Shown here one piece after another: positions 40,107 through 49,975 of a DNA stretch of 64,000 nt. The notes beneath the pieces were generated by a model, which had not been told where the DNA came from, did no database searches, and worked only from the letters and a program-made list of their open reading frames with translations. The DNA comes from Butyriboletus loyo. Taxonomy: Eukaryota > Basidiomycota > Agaricomycetes > Boletales > Boletaceae. The translations under genes and the position numbers were made by a program. Every line of letters begins with the position of its first letter. Within the stretch, counting starts at the first letter, position 1. The stretch spans positions 1 through 64,000 of the forward strand of contig JBBPSI010000106.1 of NCBI GenBank assembly GCA_038093515.1, read 5' to 3'.

Positions 40107-41399
40107 GATGATGGGGTGATTCACGACTCACAGGATCGCTCGCTCAGCGGCGTTTTGACGGGCGGGAATTACCAGTTAGCATGAACCGCAGTGACCGGTG
40201 ACCAGCGAACGTGCGCTGATACTTGCTAACCAGAGGCACTCGTCCGCATGGTTTCATCGTCGTGAACAAGACTCGCACGGAACTCTGAAAAAACTGCCAA
40301 TGAGTGCACTTTACCCCACCTTCAGCGCGACGGACAGTCACGCGGACAGTCATCGGTTTCTGTTTTCAATCAACGCCAGGAACAACCGCTGGCCCCGGGC
40401 ACAACTTACGAATGCTCCTCAGCAACAGAATGGCCGAAATAAATCGATGAGGACTCCCTAACTCACAAGTTCAACTTGACGGACCAAGAGGCGAAGAAGG
40501 CCGCAGAAAGTAGCGAACCACAACATCGCGAGGACACGTTTGGCAATATACCTCCGTAGCGGAGCCCTATCGATCAGCATCTCCACACTCAAATGCGCTC
40601 AAAAGACGAGATATGGGCCAGGCTATGCAGCGTATCCCCCTGCACACTCAGGCGAGCAAATACAATGATAACGCGCCATCGAACTCTTTTACCAAGCACG
40701 TAACGCATCCATCAAAACGATATATTCCCTGGCTCCCCGGCCCCCACGGGACACATTTACATCTCCATCGCATCACCAGACTCACGCAAATGTCCTCATT
40801 GTGAAGATAAAGACGAGACAGTCAAGCATTTTTTATATACGCAACCACCTAAATACACTCACGACCGACAAATCCTGAGAAACGCCCTGGGTCAACACAC
40901 CTCTTCATTCCCTAATTATCACGAACGTTGACGCATGCGACTACTTGATTCGCTACGTCAACGGGATGGGTCGCCTCAAGGTAATGTACCCTCACCGCGT
41001 CTTGAAACGGTCAACGCTACCACGCATCACGTCACCACGCTCGTCAAACCGGGAAAGCCAACTAGGGTTAAGTCGGGGGATAGGAAAAGAGGGTGGGGGT
41101 TAAAGATCTAGCTGCGATGGCCCTCAAGACCCGCCTCACAACTCAAGTCCTCTTGCGGAGCAGTCCGAGAAGACTCAACATCCGACACACTCGCTTCACA
41201 CACTCCTGCTCTCCGCATTTCCTTATACAAGTAGACGATCCGAGTGCTCGTCTACCTACAGCCTACATATGATAGTCTACCCCACACGAGACAGAAATCG
41301 GATTTTAAAAAAAGCTCACTTGCCAGTGTCAGACCTGAGCTGACGCGATGGTTCTACTGCGCTCAGTATCGTTATGTAATCGACAAGTTAGCCTCATAG
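40107..41399. other. Divergent intergenic region
   Basis: About 1.3 kb between the divergent phosphatase and hydrolase genes. No coding region is supported; it presumably holds both promoters. Confidence 0.4.
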
Positions 41400-42705
41400 A
41401 TGATCTATGAACTACGTGAGCAGCCCTGGTGTTCCCTTTACTTGGCCTACCAGGTCGTCTCTACCGCACTGTTCAGACTTCCGTATTGGTGTCTTTCTGC
41501 TTACCCACAGTCGTGGCGTCCCCGCCCGAGCTGGTCGATCGCTCGTACTGTCCTCGTACATCTGTTCCGACATCTCTATCAGGTAACTCAAAGGTGCGTT
41601 TACCATCCGTCTTGTGTTTTTCACACAACCAAGCGCAAGAAATTCATGTTGACGTTTCACGCGATGCGACAGAACCGGCCCCCTCGTCCGTTTCCCGACC
41701 CACCACGCTATCGTGTCCGGTCCAGGCGTCAAAGCCGTCTGGGTTGACCCTGTTCCCCATCTCATCACAGGCACCATCCTTGCCCTCGCCCGCGCCGCTA
41801 ACGTCACCTGCACTCGCATCCCCGGCTACTGGATCGACCGCGATACCACCCTCTCCGCTGGTGCCCCACCCCAACCAGGCGACAAAGTTCTCTACCGTCT
41901 CCACGGGGGCAGCTACATCCGACTCTCTGCCCACCCTGCTGACCCAACCGCTAACATCGCACGGGGGATCTTGGCCCACTCCCCCCGCGTCACGCGGACG
42001 TTTGCAATCGAATATCGGTTGTCGAGTGCGGCACCGTACGACGATGCTAATGCATTCCCAGCGGCATTTCTGGACGCGTTAGCGGGGTACGTTTATCTCG
42101 TGGAGCAAGTTGGATTTCGGCCCGAGGATGTGATCGTGCAAGGGGATTCTGCAGGTGGAAACCTCGCGTTGGCGATGATGCGGTATTTAAGAGACTATGC
42201 GGACTATCATCCTGATTTGAGACTCCCGCGGATGCCGAGTGGTTTGCTCCTTCTCTCGCCTTGGGTGGACTTGGGCACGTCGCACGACGGCCCATTGAGT
42301 TCCATCGCAAGCCCGTTCTCGGTGGATTACACAGGCACTGCGGGGCCCGACCGGACGCGCACAGTGAGCTATGGCAAGGTGGCATTTCTGGGCCCATTCG
42401 GACTCGGCTTCGCAGAGAAGAGCATGTGGGTGAGCCCAGCATCGCTACACGCATGCATCGACGCGCGGTTTGATGGGTTCCCGAGGACGCTGGTGTGTGC
42501 AGGGGGGGCGGAACCGATGTTGGATTCGATTCGGACGTTGTGGTGGAAGATGGCGAGAGATATGGGGGAAGGAGAGGGTAAGGGACAGGCAGCTTATTAC
42601 GAGGCCAAGGACGCGCTCCATGATCACTTACTGTTTACGTGGCACGAGCCCGAGGTGGGGGAAACGTTGATGAAGATCGCATCCTGGGTCGACAACGGGG
42701 AATAG
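41400..42705 (+). CDS. HSL-type alpha/beta hydrolase (alpha/beta hydrolase fold 3)
   Basis: The gene encodes a serine esterase or lipase of the hormone-sensitive-lipase group. Exon 1 starts at ATG 41400 (MIYELREQPWCSLYLAYQVV) and has a hydrophobic N-terminal anchor-like stretch before SWRPRPSWSIARTVLVHLFR. A gtgcgt...gcgacag intron of about 80 nt joins in frame to RTGPLVRFPTHHAIVSG. The fold markers follow: LYRLHGGSYIRLSA (oxyanion HGG), VIVQGDSAGGNLALAMMR (nucleophile Ser in GDSAGG), then a lid-like region, EPMLDSIRTL with a candidate acid, and DALHDHLLF with the candidate catalytic His. The stop is at 42705. It appears intact, about 410 residues. A broken relative lies at the right end of the window on the other strand. 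Confidence 0.88.
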
Positions 42706-43290
42706 GGGTGGCTATGGCTAATGGCGACTTCACTTTTTAATCTCGCGCAGCGCTCACAAGAAAACAACAACGCCCACAACAATCGACCAATTCTTTCGTA
42801 CACTCGGATCCAACTGTAGAAGGCGAGAAGTTCACAAAGTCAAAAAATTCGGTTGCATTGGCGGGCCGATCGATTCTTCGCATTCGTGCACGGTATATTC
42901 AGCTCTCATTTAGTAACGAGCCTCTCATGTCGAGCAATCACAAGTCCTTGATATTCTCGGGTCTGAACAGTGTCTCCAGTACCAAGACTTGGCAAATTGA
43001 TATGCAAAGTCTTTGCAACTCGATCGCTCTATTAGGGAAGTTGACCAACGACGCGATGGTAGTTCAGAGAAGAGAGCATGCTGAAGATATCTCGCCAGAA
43101 TACACCCATGTAGGTGATATTTTAGGGTTCGTTTGGCAAGCGATCTCGGTTTCAGTGGCGAAAGGAGTCACATTGGCTGATGAAACTGCAAGATTTTTCT
43201 TCTTCATCCAATTTACGAGACTCATGATCAGGATACAGCAATACAACGACATACTCCCTGCCCTCCTTATACCACTTCGAGTCACTTCAT
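42706..43290. other. Gap with one unexplained plus-strand frame
   Basis: The region between the hydrolase and the convergent iminopeptidase-like gene. A 155-codon plus-strand frame (about 42858-43325, no ATG at its first codon) overlaps the neighbour's 3' end. It has no domain that I recognise and may be fortuitous. Confidence 0.3.
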
Positions 43291-44252
43291 TCAGACTATC
43301 GTCAAGAAATTCCCAACGATATTGAAGTAACGATCAGGTTCCTCGAAAAAGGCCATGTGACTGCTTTTTGCGAATGTCACCCAGCGCACTTTTTGGATCT
43401 TCGTAAAGAACGGTCCTACACACACATCTTGCGCTTCGTCATCTATGCCGTGCGTCAGAAGAGTCGGGCAGCCGATAGTATGAATTTGGTCCAAGCAAGA
43501 CCAATCCTTCAATGTTCCGGAGACGGTGAATTCTGATGGACCCCACCTATACCACAAGGTCAACGTGCTGCGAGGGAATAGACGCACGGAAGTACTCGCA
43601 TCGTCGAATAAACGACGGGGTCAGCTTGCATAGCAGAAAAGGAGGCATTTAGTTCTTCCGGCCATGGAGTGAGCTGGCAAACGTGTTTTGCGTAAAAGAT
43701 GTCCATCCCCTTCTGATACTCCGGGTCGTCCGTCGACCCCTCCCTCTCGTGCTTCTCTATTGTCTCTCTCAGCTCCTTTGGCAGCTTCTGCATAAGTTGA
43801 CGCGTGCTCTCCACCCAGAGATGCATGGATGGCGCCCCGCTCGCAAGGACCAAGTGTCTTAGTCCAGGTGGGTGTCTGTGGCTGACATAGTGCGCCGCCA
43901 GCATTGCACCCCACGAGTGACCTGCCAGATCAAAGTTGGCGCTGATACCGAGATGATGGATAACGTTGTGGAGCTCGTCCATGAAGAGGTCAACCGTCCA
44001 GAACTCTTTGGGGACGTTTTTGGGATGAGAGGACTCGCCGATACCGATCTGGTCGTAAAAGATGACAGGTATGTTGAAGCGAGCGTGGAGTTGTTTGAAG
44101 GGGAGGACATAATGATGAGAGAGACCGGGACCGCCGTGGAGCACTATCAGCGGTCGAACGCCCGAGCGGAGGTCACCGAAGATCCTGTACCATGTCTGGT
44201 ACGTCTCGTCTCCGACACGAAAATCGATCTTCCCTGTGGTTTCCTGAGACAT
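43291..44252 (-). CDS. Proline iminopeptidase-like alpha/beta hydrolase (S33 family)
   Basis: S33 enzymes remove N-terminal proline or hydrolyse small amino-acid amides. The ATG is at 44252 (MSQETTGKIDFRVGDETY). Family marks are the oxyanion motif HGGPG at residues 39-43, FYDQIGIGESSHP, the nucleophile elbow LAGHSWGAML (Ser113), the acid in THGIDDEAQD and the catalytic His in FAKSSHMAFFEEPDRY near the end. One intron near 43545-43590 splits VVYSTM from WGPSEFTVSG. The exact donor is uncertain because the best phase leaves a few extra residues (RVLP). The gene looks functional. It directly borders the repeated peptide/UstYa-like array, so a link to peptide trimming is possible but unproven. 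Confidence 0.85.
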
Positions 44253-44331
44253 CGCTGTTGCAGTGAGCGGTCGCTCGAGGGGTCATAGCCGCCGAACTTT
44301 CATATGTAGTTGGTTTATACATCAAGTTCTC

Positions 44332-44391
44332 GACCAACTTCCTCTCTCGGAGTCCCTTCCACTGTTTTTTTTTCTTTCTGTTTCCGGATAC
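44332..44391 (+). repeat. Dispersed ~60-bp repeat, copy 1
   Basis: The block starts gaccaacttcctctctcgga, then agtc, a pyrimidine-rich run and tttctgtttccggatac. It recurs near 45722-45770 and 47432-47480 in the same orientation. All three lie in gaps between array genes. Confidence 0.65.
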
Positions 44392-44605
44392 ATAACATGT
44401 ACACGCACAAGCAGTGCCATCAGGTTCGCATGAAAATATCAAGTGATTCTGAGTTCGCGAAGTCACTTATGAACTGCGGACCATCAATGGAAGCCAAGCA
44501 GAAGGTTCCAACTCTCTCAAAACTGGAAAAGCCACGTATGTAATTCTGATGGATCATTTCTCTATATTCACACGTGCACAGCTATCTTCACTAATGAAGT
44601 TCTCA

Positions 44606-44940
44606 TCATTGAGTCATGATCAAGTCACGGAAATTGGACTGATACTCAGGATACCCTGGGGTGGATGCTTCTGATGGGGATGGGCTAGTGTTTTCTTCAT
44701 GTTGCAACTCGATCAGAAAGTACTGCCCACATCGTGGATAGAGGTTCAGCTCCGCAACGTTCGAAGCCGTCGCCGTCCCCCTTCTCGTTGCGAATCTGCG
44801 GTGGTCCTTTGGGAAACGGTTCACACCTGTGCCACCGGAAGAAACTAGAAGAAAGGTCAGCACTTTCCGCGGGTACATAACAACTCGCTGAGCTGGGTGG
44901 CATTCGGCAATCTCTCGTCAGAAATAGATCGATCGATTAT
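44606..44940 (-). pseudogene. Relic of the UstYa-side upstream region, module 1
   Basis: Read on the minus strand, this matches the DNA just upstream of the intact UstYa-like gene at 54788-55454. Shared blocks include ctc-gcgagttgttat, cctttcttct and ggtggcacaggtgtga-ccgtttcc, then a-aggaccaccgcagattcgc with its FATRRG/FATRKG translation. The HxxHC-coding part is missing. It lies 209 bp from a plus-strand peptide gene, repeating the divergent layout seen elsewhere. Whether the region ever encoded protein is unclear; it may be the shared promoter and leader. Confidence 0.5.
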
Positions 44941-45148
44941 CAATGCAATAGCCCTTCGCATGATCATTCAAGTTGGCCCGTTCTCCAGTGGCGTATCCCG
45001 TAATAATACATAATCTGGCCTACTGGAAATTTGGGTAGGCCTCGCAGCGCGTTCTGATCTTTGTACAGCAAGTTTGTTTTCTTTGTGAACTTGCCCCACG
45101 CACTTTGATGGCCGGGCTCCCTCCGAATGCCCCACGGAAACAGATAAA

Positions 45149-45486
45149 ATGGCTAGCGGTGAGTTTCTTCGTCCCAGTACGGCAGCTACTTTCTTCCCTT
45201 CTCGCTTTTTGAAAGTAATTGGTGGGTAGCGATCCTCGGGCGAGCCATACGGACAGCAATGCCTGACCGTTGTTGTACCACAGACAGAATGCATCTCGCG
45301 CGACCCTTTCTCGTCATTTTTTGGCTTTGCGCACTCGCCCTCGCTGCGCCAGAAGACGCAGGGTCTAATGATCAAGACAGTTCTGATGGTCCTGTCGGTG
45401 AGGCACCGGTTTGACTCGCACGTTTGACAATCTCCTTCTGACGTGACTTGTTTGTCTTGTGGGGATCAGAATTCTGGGGCGCCTAG
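45149..45486 (+). CDS. Small secreted peptide precursor candidate, copy 1
   Basis: Three exons (45149-45221, 45284-45397, 45470-45486) join in frame to 67 residues. Exon 2 carries a signal peptide from an internal Met at 45289 (MHLARPFLVIFWLCALALAA, likely cut after AAP) and an acidic spacer (EDAGSNDQDSSDGP). A phase-1 intron with gtgagg donor, ctgac branch-like motif and atcag acceptor joins the 17-nt last exon, giving EFWGA and stop. Without the splice the frame would end at 45414. Four other copies in the array have the same exon-2/exon-3 structure. Exon 1 (MASGEF...) joins in phase here but not in all copies, so translation may start at 45289. A role as a modified-peptide precursor is inference. 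Confidence 0.6.
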
Positions 45487-45721
45487 TGACGTAGTCAGCA
45501 CTTTTGACAAACGGCTGCTGGTCATTTTGAGCGTGTTGTCGACTTGGGCCTAAGTTACTCGGAGTTAATTTATTCCCGTTAATCACAAAGCCAGCCTTTG
45601 TTCCGAGTTCATTACGGAGTGACGCCAGCAAAATCAAAGTTGGCTCTGAAGTGATGCCACGTTGTCGAGGTCGTCGTTGAACAAGTCAAGTCAGAGGGTT
45701 TCTGAGTTTACGTGTCTCTCC

Positions 45722-45770
45722 TTGAACTTCCTCTCTCGGAGTCGTTCCAACCTTTTCCTTATCCGGGTAC
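45722..45770 (+). repeat. Dispersed ~60-bp repeat, copy 2
   Basis: Same core as copy 1 (cttcctctctcggagtc then ttatccgggtac), with a short deletion in the pyrimidine run. It lies downstream of peptide copy 1. Confidence 0.55.
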
Positions 45771-46599
45771 TTCTGCGGTAAATGAAGACGCAAAAGCGCA
45801 TTAGTGACGAGTTCGCACGAAAGATCAAGTTAGTTTGCGAAGAATTTTGTTCATCGCAATGTTTCAGATCCGTCCGCATCTGCCGGAAGAGATGATGAGT
45901 CCGCAATCCGCTGTCATTCTTGTGCATCGCATTCCTATCCTTGATCTTACCGAGATCAGGCATGCTCAGGAATCTGAAGTTAGGCGATGATCTCTGACTG
46001 GATCCTGAGCGACCGCATCAGTGAAATGGTTATTGGTTGGAACTAACGGCTACGGTCGGTTAGCATCGGAAACCAGCAACTGTTTTACTGATGGATCTCT
46101 GGCTGATGACTCTCTGACCTGCCCAATTCTCGTCAGTTCTAATGTTTCATGAAGAGTACACTGCACGTTCGGGCCGCTGACTACCTCAGGTGTATTTTCG
46201 ATCTGTCCAACCTCAAACAAGTTCGGATTATATATGTATACCGGGGACACCTTCAAGTTCATCTCGGACGAACCATGACGTTTCAAATTTTCTCCAGCTC
46301 CCTGGCGGCATGTTTCGTAATACCACGTCAACCCGGCCCCACCGAGGAAATGGGTAAGCTTCAAACCACATTCTAATACTTATTTGGGCTGCATGTTCTC
46401 CCGTGAGCTCGCGTCAATCGGGAGTCGGCGCTTTGATGCTCTGGTAACGTTCGGCGGTCGCATCAGAGTCAGAGCACCGGCTTTCCACGTTCGCTTCAAT
46501 AGTCCTCCCGAGTAGGAGTAGACCATTCCAGACTATGCGTAACGGTCCCATCATACACTTGAAGTGACCGGTAGTCGCTCGAGTCTTGACGATGTCATA
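45771..46599. other. Gap between modules 1 and 2
   Basis: No supported gene. The segment 46390-46600 matches flanks of other modules: ttctcccgtgagctcgcgtcaatcgggag resembles 55905-55935, and the downstream flank of the peptide copies recurs in reverse here. Confidence 0.4.
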
Positions 46600-46781
46600 G
46601 TCTAAGCGTCGAAAAAAAATACAATCCTCACTAGAAATAAGTCATATCATATCAGAGGGCCATCGTCATCGACAGGGCCATTGTAAATGATATGTCTCCG
46701 TCAGTACACCCTACGTGTGCTGGCGCAACAAGAGCTAGTGCACAAGGCCACAAAAAACCAGAAAGGGCGCACGATATGCAT
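46600..46781 (-). pseudogene. Broken peptide precursor copy, module 2
   Basis: The minus strand from the ATG at 46781 begins MHIVRPF as in the other peptide copies. It loses frame inside the signal peptide, where about one extra base lies in the ttttttgtggccttgtgc stretch. The following DNA still aligns with other copies up to the 3' flank. Its ATGCAT is shared, palindromically, with the opening of the adjacent UstYa-like relic, so the promoter between the two has been deleted. Confidence 0.55.
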
Positions 46782-47366
46782 GTCATTCTCAATATCTTGG
46801 AGATGCGTCAATAAATGGACCTCAGTCGCAACCAGCAGCTCGTGGGTCACTCCACATTGTACTAAGTCATTCACAGTAGGCCATTGACTCACCTTCGTCA
46901 CGCAAATCCCTGAGTATAGCTCGCGGCGCCGACTACCACTACCCCATTGAGCTACCTTTCCACGTCTCCGACGGTCCCAAGATGACTTCACGAGTTTGAC
47001 CATTTCCCGTTCAACGGGACTGGTTTCGTTGCTCAGATGGAGTGGGACAAGCTCGTTACGGCACCAAACGGGCCAGTCATACGCGACTCGGTCTAGACCA
47101 CGGGGTCTTTGCAGTGGTATTTTCCACTGCCTGTAGTCAATCCAGAGAGCGTTGACTGCAATGATAACTACCCTGGATACGATCATCTGCATCATTGTCT
47201 CAGTCACCTGTGGCAGACGCTGCAGTGTTAGGCTGCCGACACGCTTGAACTCCGAAACTTTGTGGAGAGGGATCACGAGAATAATCGTGGAGATACGCTG
47301 GTCTGCAGGGACTGGCAACAGGTTTACACTGCGTTGGATGAGAATTGTCAGAATTGGTTAGAGTGA
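46782..47366 (+). pseudogene. UstYa-like pseudogene, module 2
   Basis: The sequence aligns throughout with the intact gene at 54788-55454. It includes cttggagatgc-tcaataaatgg near the start and the second-motif region GYDHLHHCLSHLWQTLQC, followed after a stop by AADTLELRNFVERDH, DTLVCRDWQQVYTALDE and NWLE. The first HxxHC motif is destroyed by a small deletion plus a TGG-to-TAG change near 47133. A second in-frame TAG follows LQC. It is a clear decayed copy, reading away from the broken peptide copy. Confidence 0.75.
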
Positions 47367-47431
47367 CGAGAACCGAACGCAGTACTGCAATGCCGCGCCG
47401 CCACCGCCGGGGTCACACGAATTCTCTTATG

Positions 47432-47480
47432 GACCAACTTCCTCTCTTGGAGTCGCTTCAACTCTTTCTGTTTCCGGATA
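47432..47480 (+). repeat. Dispersed ~60-bp repeat, copy 3
   Basis: The block gaccaacttcctctcttgga, then gtcgcttcaactctttctg and tttccggatac. It lies between the module 2 pseudogene and the intact UstYa-like gene at 47821 and could belong to that gene's promoter. Confidence 0.6.
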
Positions 47481-47820
47481 CTTGTATCGCAGTCAATAAA
47501 CTCACACCTTGAAGCCCATCAGGAGGTGCATGCGGTTCTACTCATTCGTGACGAGTTCGCCCTGACACATCAGTTAATTCAAAGCCAGCCGGTGTTTGAA
47601 TTAGCGGAACCCATCAGAATTGAATGTATGTATTTTTGATGCAAAATCATCTCAGGATTCTCATGATATCGATGATAAAGAACTTCCCATACTCAAGTTG
47701 CCGGGACTTCTCAGGCCGTGAGGTGATACTGCACAGGATAACCTGTTCAAGTTGAGGCTTGAAAGTGGTACCCGCGTACTTCCGTGGATAGAAACTCATC
47801 GAACTTGAATCAGATTCACC

Positions 47821-48389
47821 ATGTTCAAGCTTGCTGCTGCACTCGCACTCGTTCTCTGTATATACTTCTGCCTCGTATCCGCAGATAGCATACGATTGGC
47901 CAAAGGTAAAGGGGCGATTGTTCTGCCTCGACCCACTCTAACCATCGTCCGAACACAGACCTCTCGCTTTCGGTTCCGTTTGGGGACCCAGTAGTGATCC
48001 GTGTAGACAAGACCGCTCACTACAGTCTCGAGTCGGACGAGGGTAAAGCCGAATTCGACGCGCTCATTCCAGATGGAGATCACACGGTCGTCCTCCCCGA
48101 CCCAAGGAGCGGAAAGCCCGTCACTTATACGGTCACACTTCTCCACCAGCTCAAGTGTCTGGGCATCATCCGTGACAATTACAACTCTCGCGAGCCGCTG
48201 TCTCAGCTCACGAAGCATTGCATGAGCTATTTACGGCAGTCAGCTTTGTGCAATATCAACACGAGAATAGAACACTCGGTCGAGGCAACAGGAAAGGCTG
48301 AGAGAGGGTACGATATGGTTTGTCGGGATTGGACAAAGCTGTATGATGAAGTAGAGAGGATCCACAAAGCCGACTTTGGGGCTGAATGA
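47821..48389 (+). CDS. UstYa-like (DUF3328) protein with altered HxxHC motifs
   Basis: Two exons (47821-47905 and 47959-48389) join in frame to 171 residues. The N-terminus is a signal or anchor helix (MFKLAAALALVLCIYFCLVS). The family core is visible: TVTLLHQLKCLGIIRDNY, LTKHCMSYLRQSALC and YDMVCRDWTKLYDEV. UstYa-family proteins have two HxxHC motifs thought to bind the active-site metal. Here the first is HQLKC (residues 91-95, second His replaced by Lys) and the second LTKHC (112-116, first His replaced by Leu). The frame is clean, so this is a divergent paralog, perhaps with changed or lost chemistry, not a fresh pseudogene. It has no peptide gene opposite it. Confidence 0.78.
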
Positions 48390-49085
48390 TAATGCCGGAC
48401 TGCTGACTTCCCTGGGGCACTGGAATCGCTATACCACGTAGCCTCACGCGCCGTTACGATGAAAGGGTTCATAAATACATGGTTTGCAATCGGCGTTCGA
48501 GCACAAACTAACTAGTGTATTACCAGCGACCGCGCACGAGCGGTGACAGAAGTCCACCTCTACAAAGATGGTCCCCCGGACTTGGCAAGGCCTCATGACA
48601 TCGCTTCGCAACTCCGGACAATATTAGCGGCATTGTCAAAGGCATGATCGGGATTCCGCAGTTCCCATCTCGACCAATTGATATGCATTGTTCTGTCACA
48701 TTCGTTGAGAAATTTCATTGACCGCGCACCGCGTGGATAGCCTATCTACAAGACCTTGACAGGTATGTAAAATAATGTTATCCAATTACTTGGAAACTAC
48801 CACAAGTTACTGAGAGCTGTGCCTGGAGGACGGTTAGCAAGATGTTCCATCGCGTTCGATGACTCTGAGGTTGACCCTGGGGATCACTGTAACCTGCTCA
48901 GAACCTTGGCCAAGTTGCGCAATGAATATTGAATCCTCCACTAGTGCGACAAGGCAAGTGACAGACGTCCTACAGATATCCCGACGTTCGGTACACTGTC
49001 ATTTGTTTGGCGACAGGTTATTAACCAGGCCATGGTCAAGTCATACACACTTCGCTCACTGAACGCGCCTGCCTGCCTAGTTGAC
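48390..49085. other. Gap; right part belongs to the 7TM duplication
   Basis: No gene. From about 48955 the sequence (aagtgacaga, ttcggt-cactg, caggttatcagccaggcc-like) matches the DNA upstream of the second membrane-protein copy at 51800-51880. Confidence 0.45.
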
Positions 49086-49975
49086 ATGTCGTCCAACTCG
49101 AGTTGGGTCCTAGATGAAGACGCTCAGAGGTGCTGGATTCAAGGTGTCATCATCAGTTCTATCGCATACGGCATTACCGTCGCCCTATACTCCTTGTCCT
49201 GCCATCTGCTCGTTCGCGGGAAAAACCGTATGGAATTCAAGAAACGGTTGCTTCTGCTAATTTATATCACCGTCGCCTTCGTCCTCGGTACTCTCTTCAT
49301 GATCGCACTCGCAGTATTCACCCAGATGGCGTTCATCGGCGATCATAATTATCTGGGTGGTCCAAGCGCATTTGAGAACCATATGTTCTCGATCCATGTA
49401 AACGATGCGTGCAACGCGGCGTTTGTTCTATCCAACTGGCTGTCCGACGCTCTAGTGGTCAGTTGGCATCGAATTGGACGGTCTACTGAACGACTTATCA
49501 AAAGGTCAGGTGTGGCGCTTCAAAGTCATTTATCAGGAATGCGGGGTCCCTATCTGGATCGTGATGCTCTTCCCTTGCCTGGTGCTCGCAGGGTCGGTGG
49601 GTCAGTACCTTGAGTCATTATAAACTTGTGAGAAGGCTTGACACACGCTACAAAAATGCAGCGTTGGGGATAATGTTTCTCATTCAAGCCTCGACCGCAA
49701 ATCCCTATGTCACGAACAATATCAACTTTACGCTGCCTTATCTCGGCCTGTCCCTCGCTTTAAACGTCGTCCTTACCATTTCCATCGTCCTCCGTTTGTT
49801 GATCATCAGACATCGGATCGTCTCTGTACTGGGCCCCAAATACAGGACACAATACACGTCAGTTGTTGCGATGACCATCGAATCCGCTGCGATCTACTCT
49901 GGGTTGAGTTGGCCCCGGGGCAGTTTACCTCTGCTGGCGCCTCGGTTACGGTGGCAAATGCTGGGAAAATGGTAA
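49086..49975 (+). pseudogene. Seven-helix membrane protein, C-terminally deleted copy
   Basis: It begins MSSNSSWVLDEDAQR and matches the intact copy at 51927-53129 almost residue for residue: IQGVIISSIAYGITVALYSL, NRMEFKKRLLLLIYIT, FVLSNWLSDALVV, then after introns IVMLFPCLVLAGSVG and TNNINFTLPYLGLSLALN. After VVAMTIESAAIYSG the sequence jumps directly to DNA matching the end of the other copy (ctgctggcgcc...gctggg-aa-ggtaaag). About 260 bp coding for the last helices are missing and the tail is out of frame. The product, if made, would end at 49975 without its last helix or helices. Confidence 0.75.

Noticed and set aside
42858..43325. 155-codon plus-strand frame
   Set aside because: It begins without ATG, overlaps the 3' end of the convergent iminopeptidase-like gene and shows no motif.
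45289..45414. Reading peptide copy 1 as an unspliced 41-residue ORF
   Set aside because: The unspliced frame is possible, but splicing at gtgagg...atcag gives an in-frame Gly-Ala-stop end shared by three other copies, which is the better explanation.
46701..47318. 205-codon minus-strand frame
   Set aside because: It lies antisense to a clearly recognisable UstYa-like pseudogene on the plus strand; the translation has no family features.
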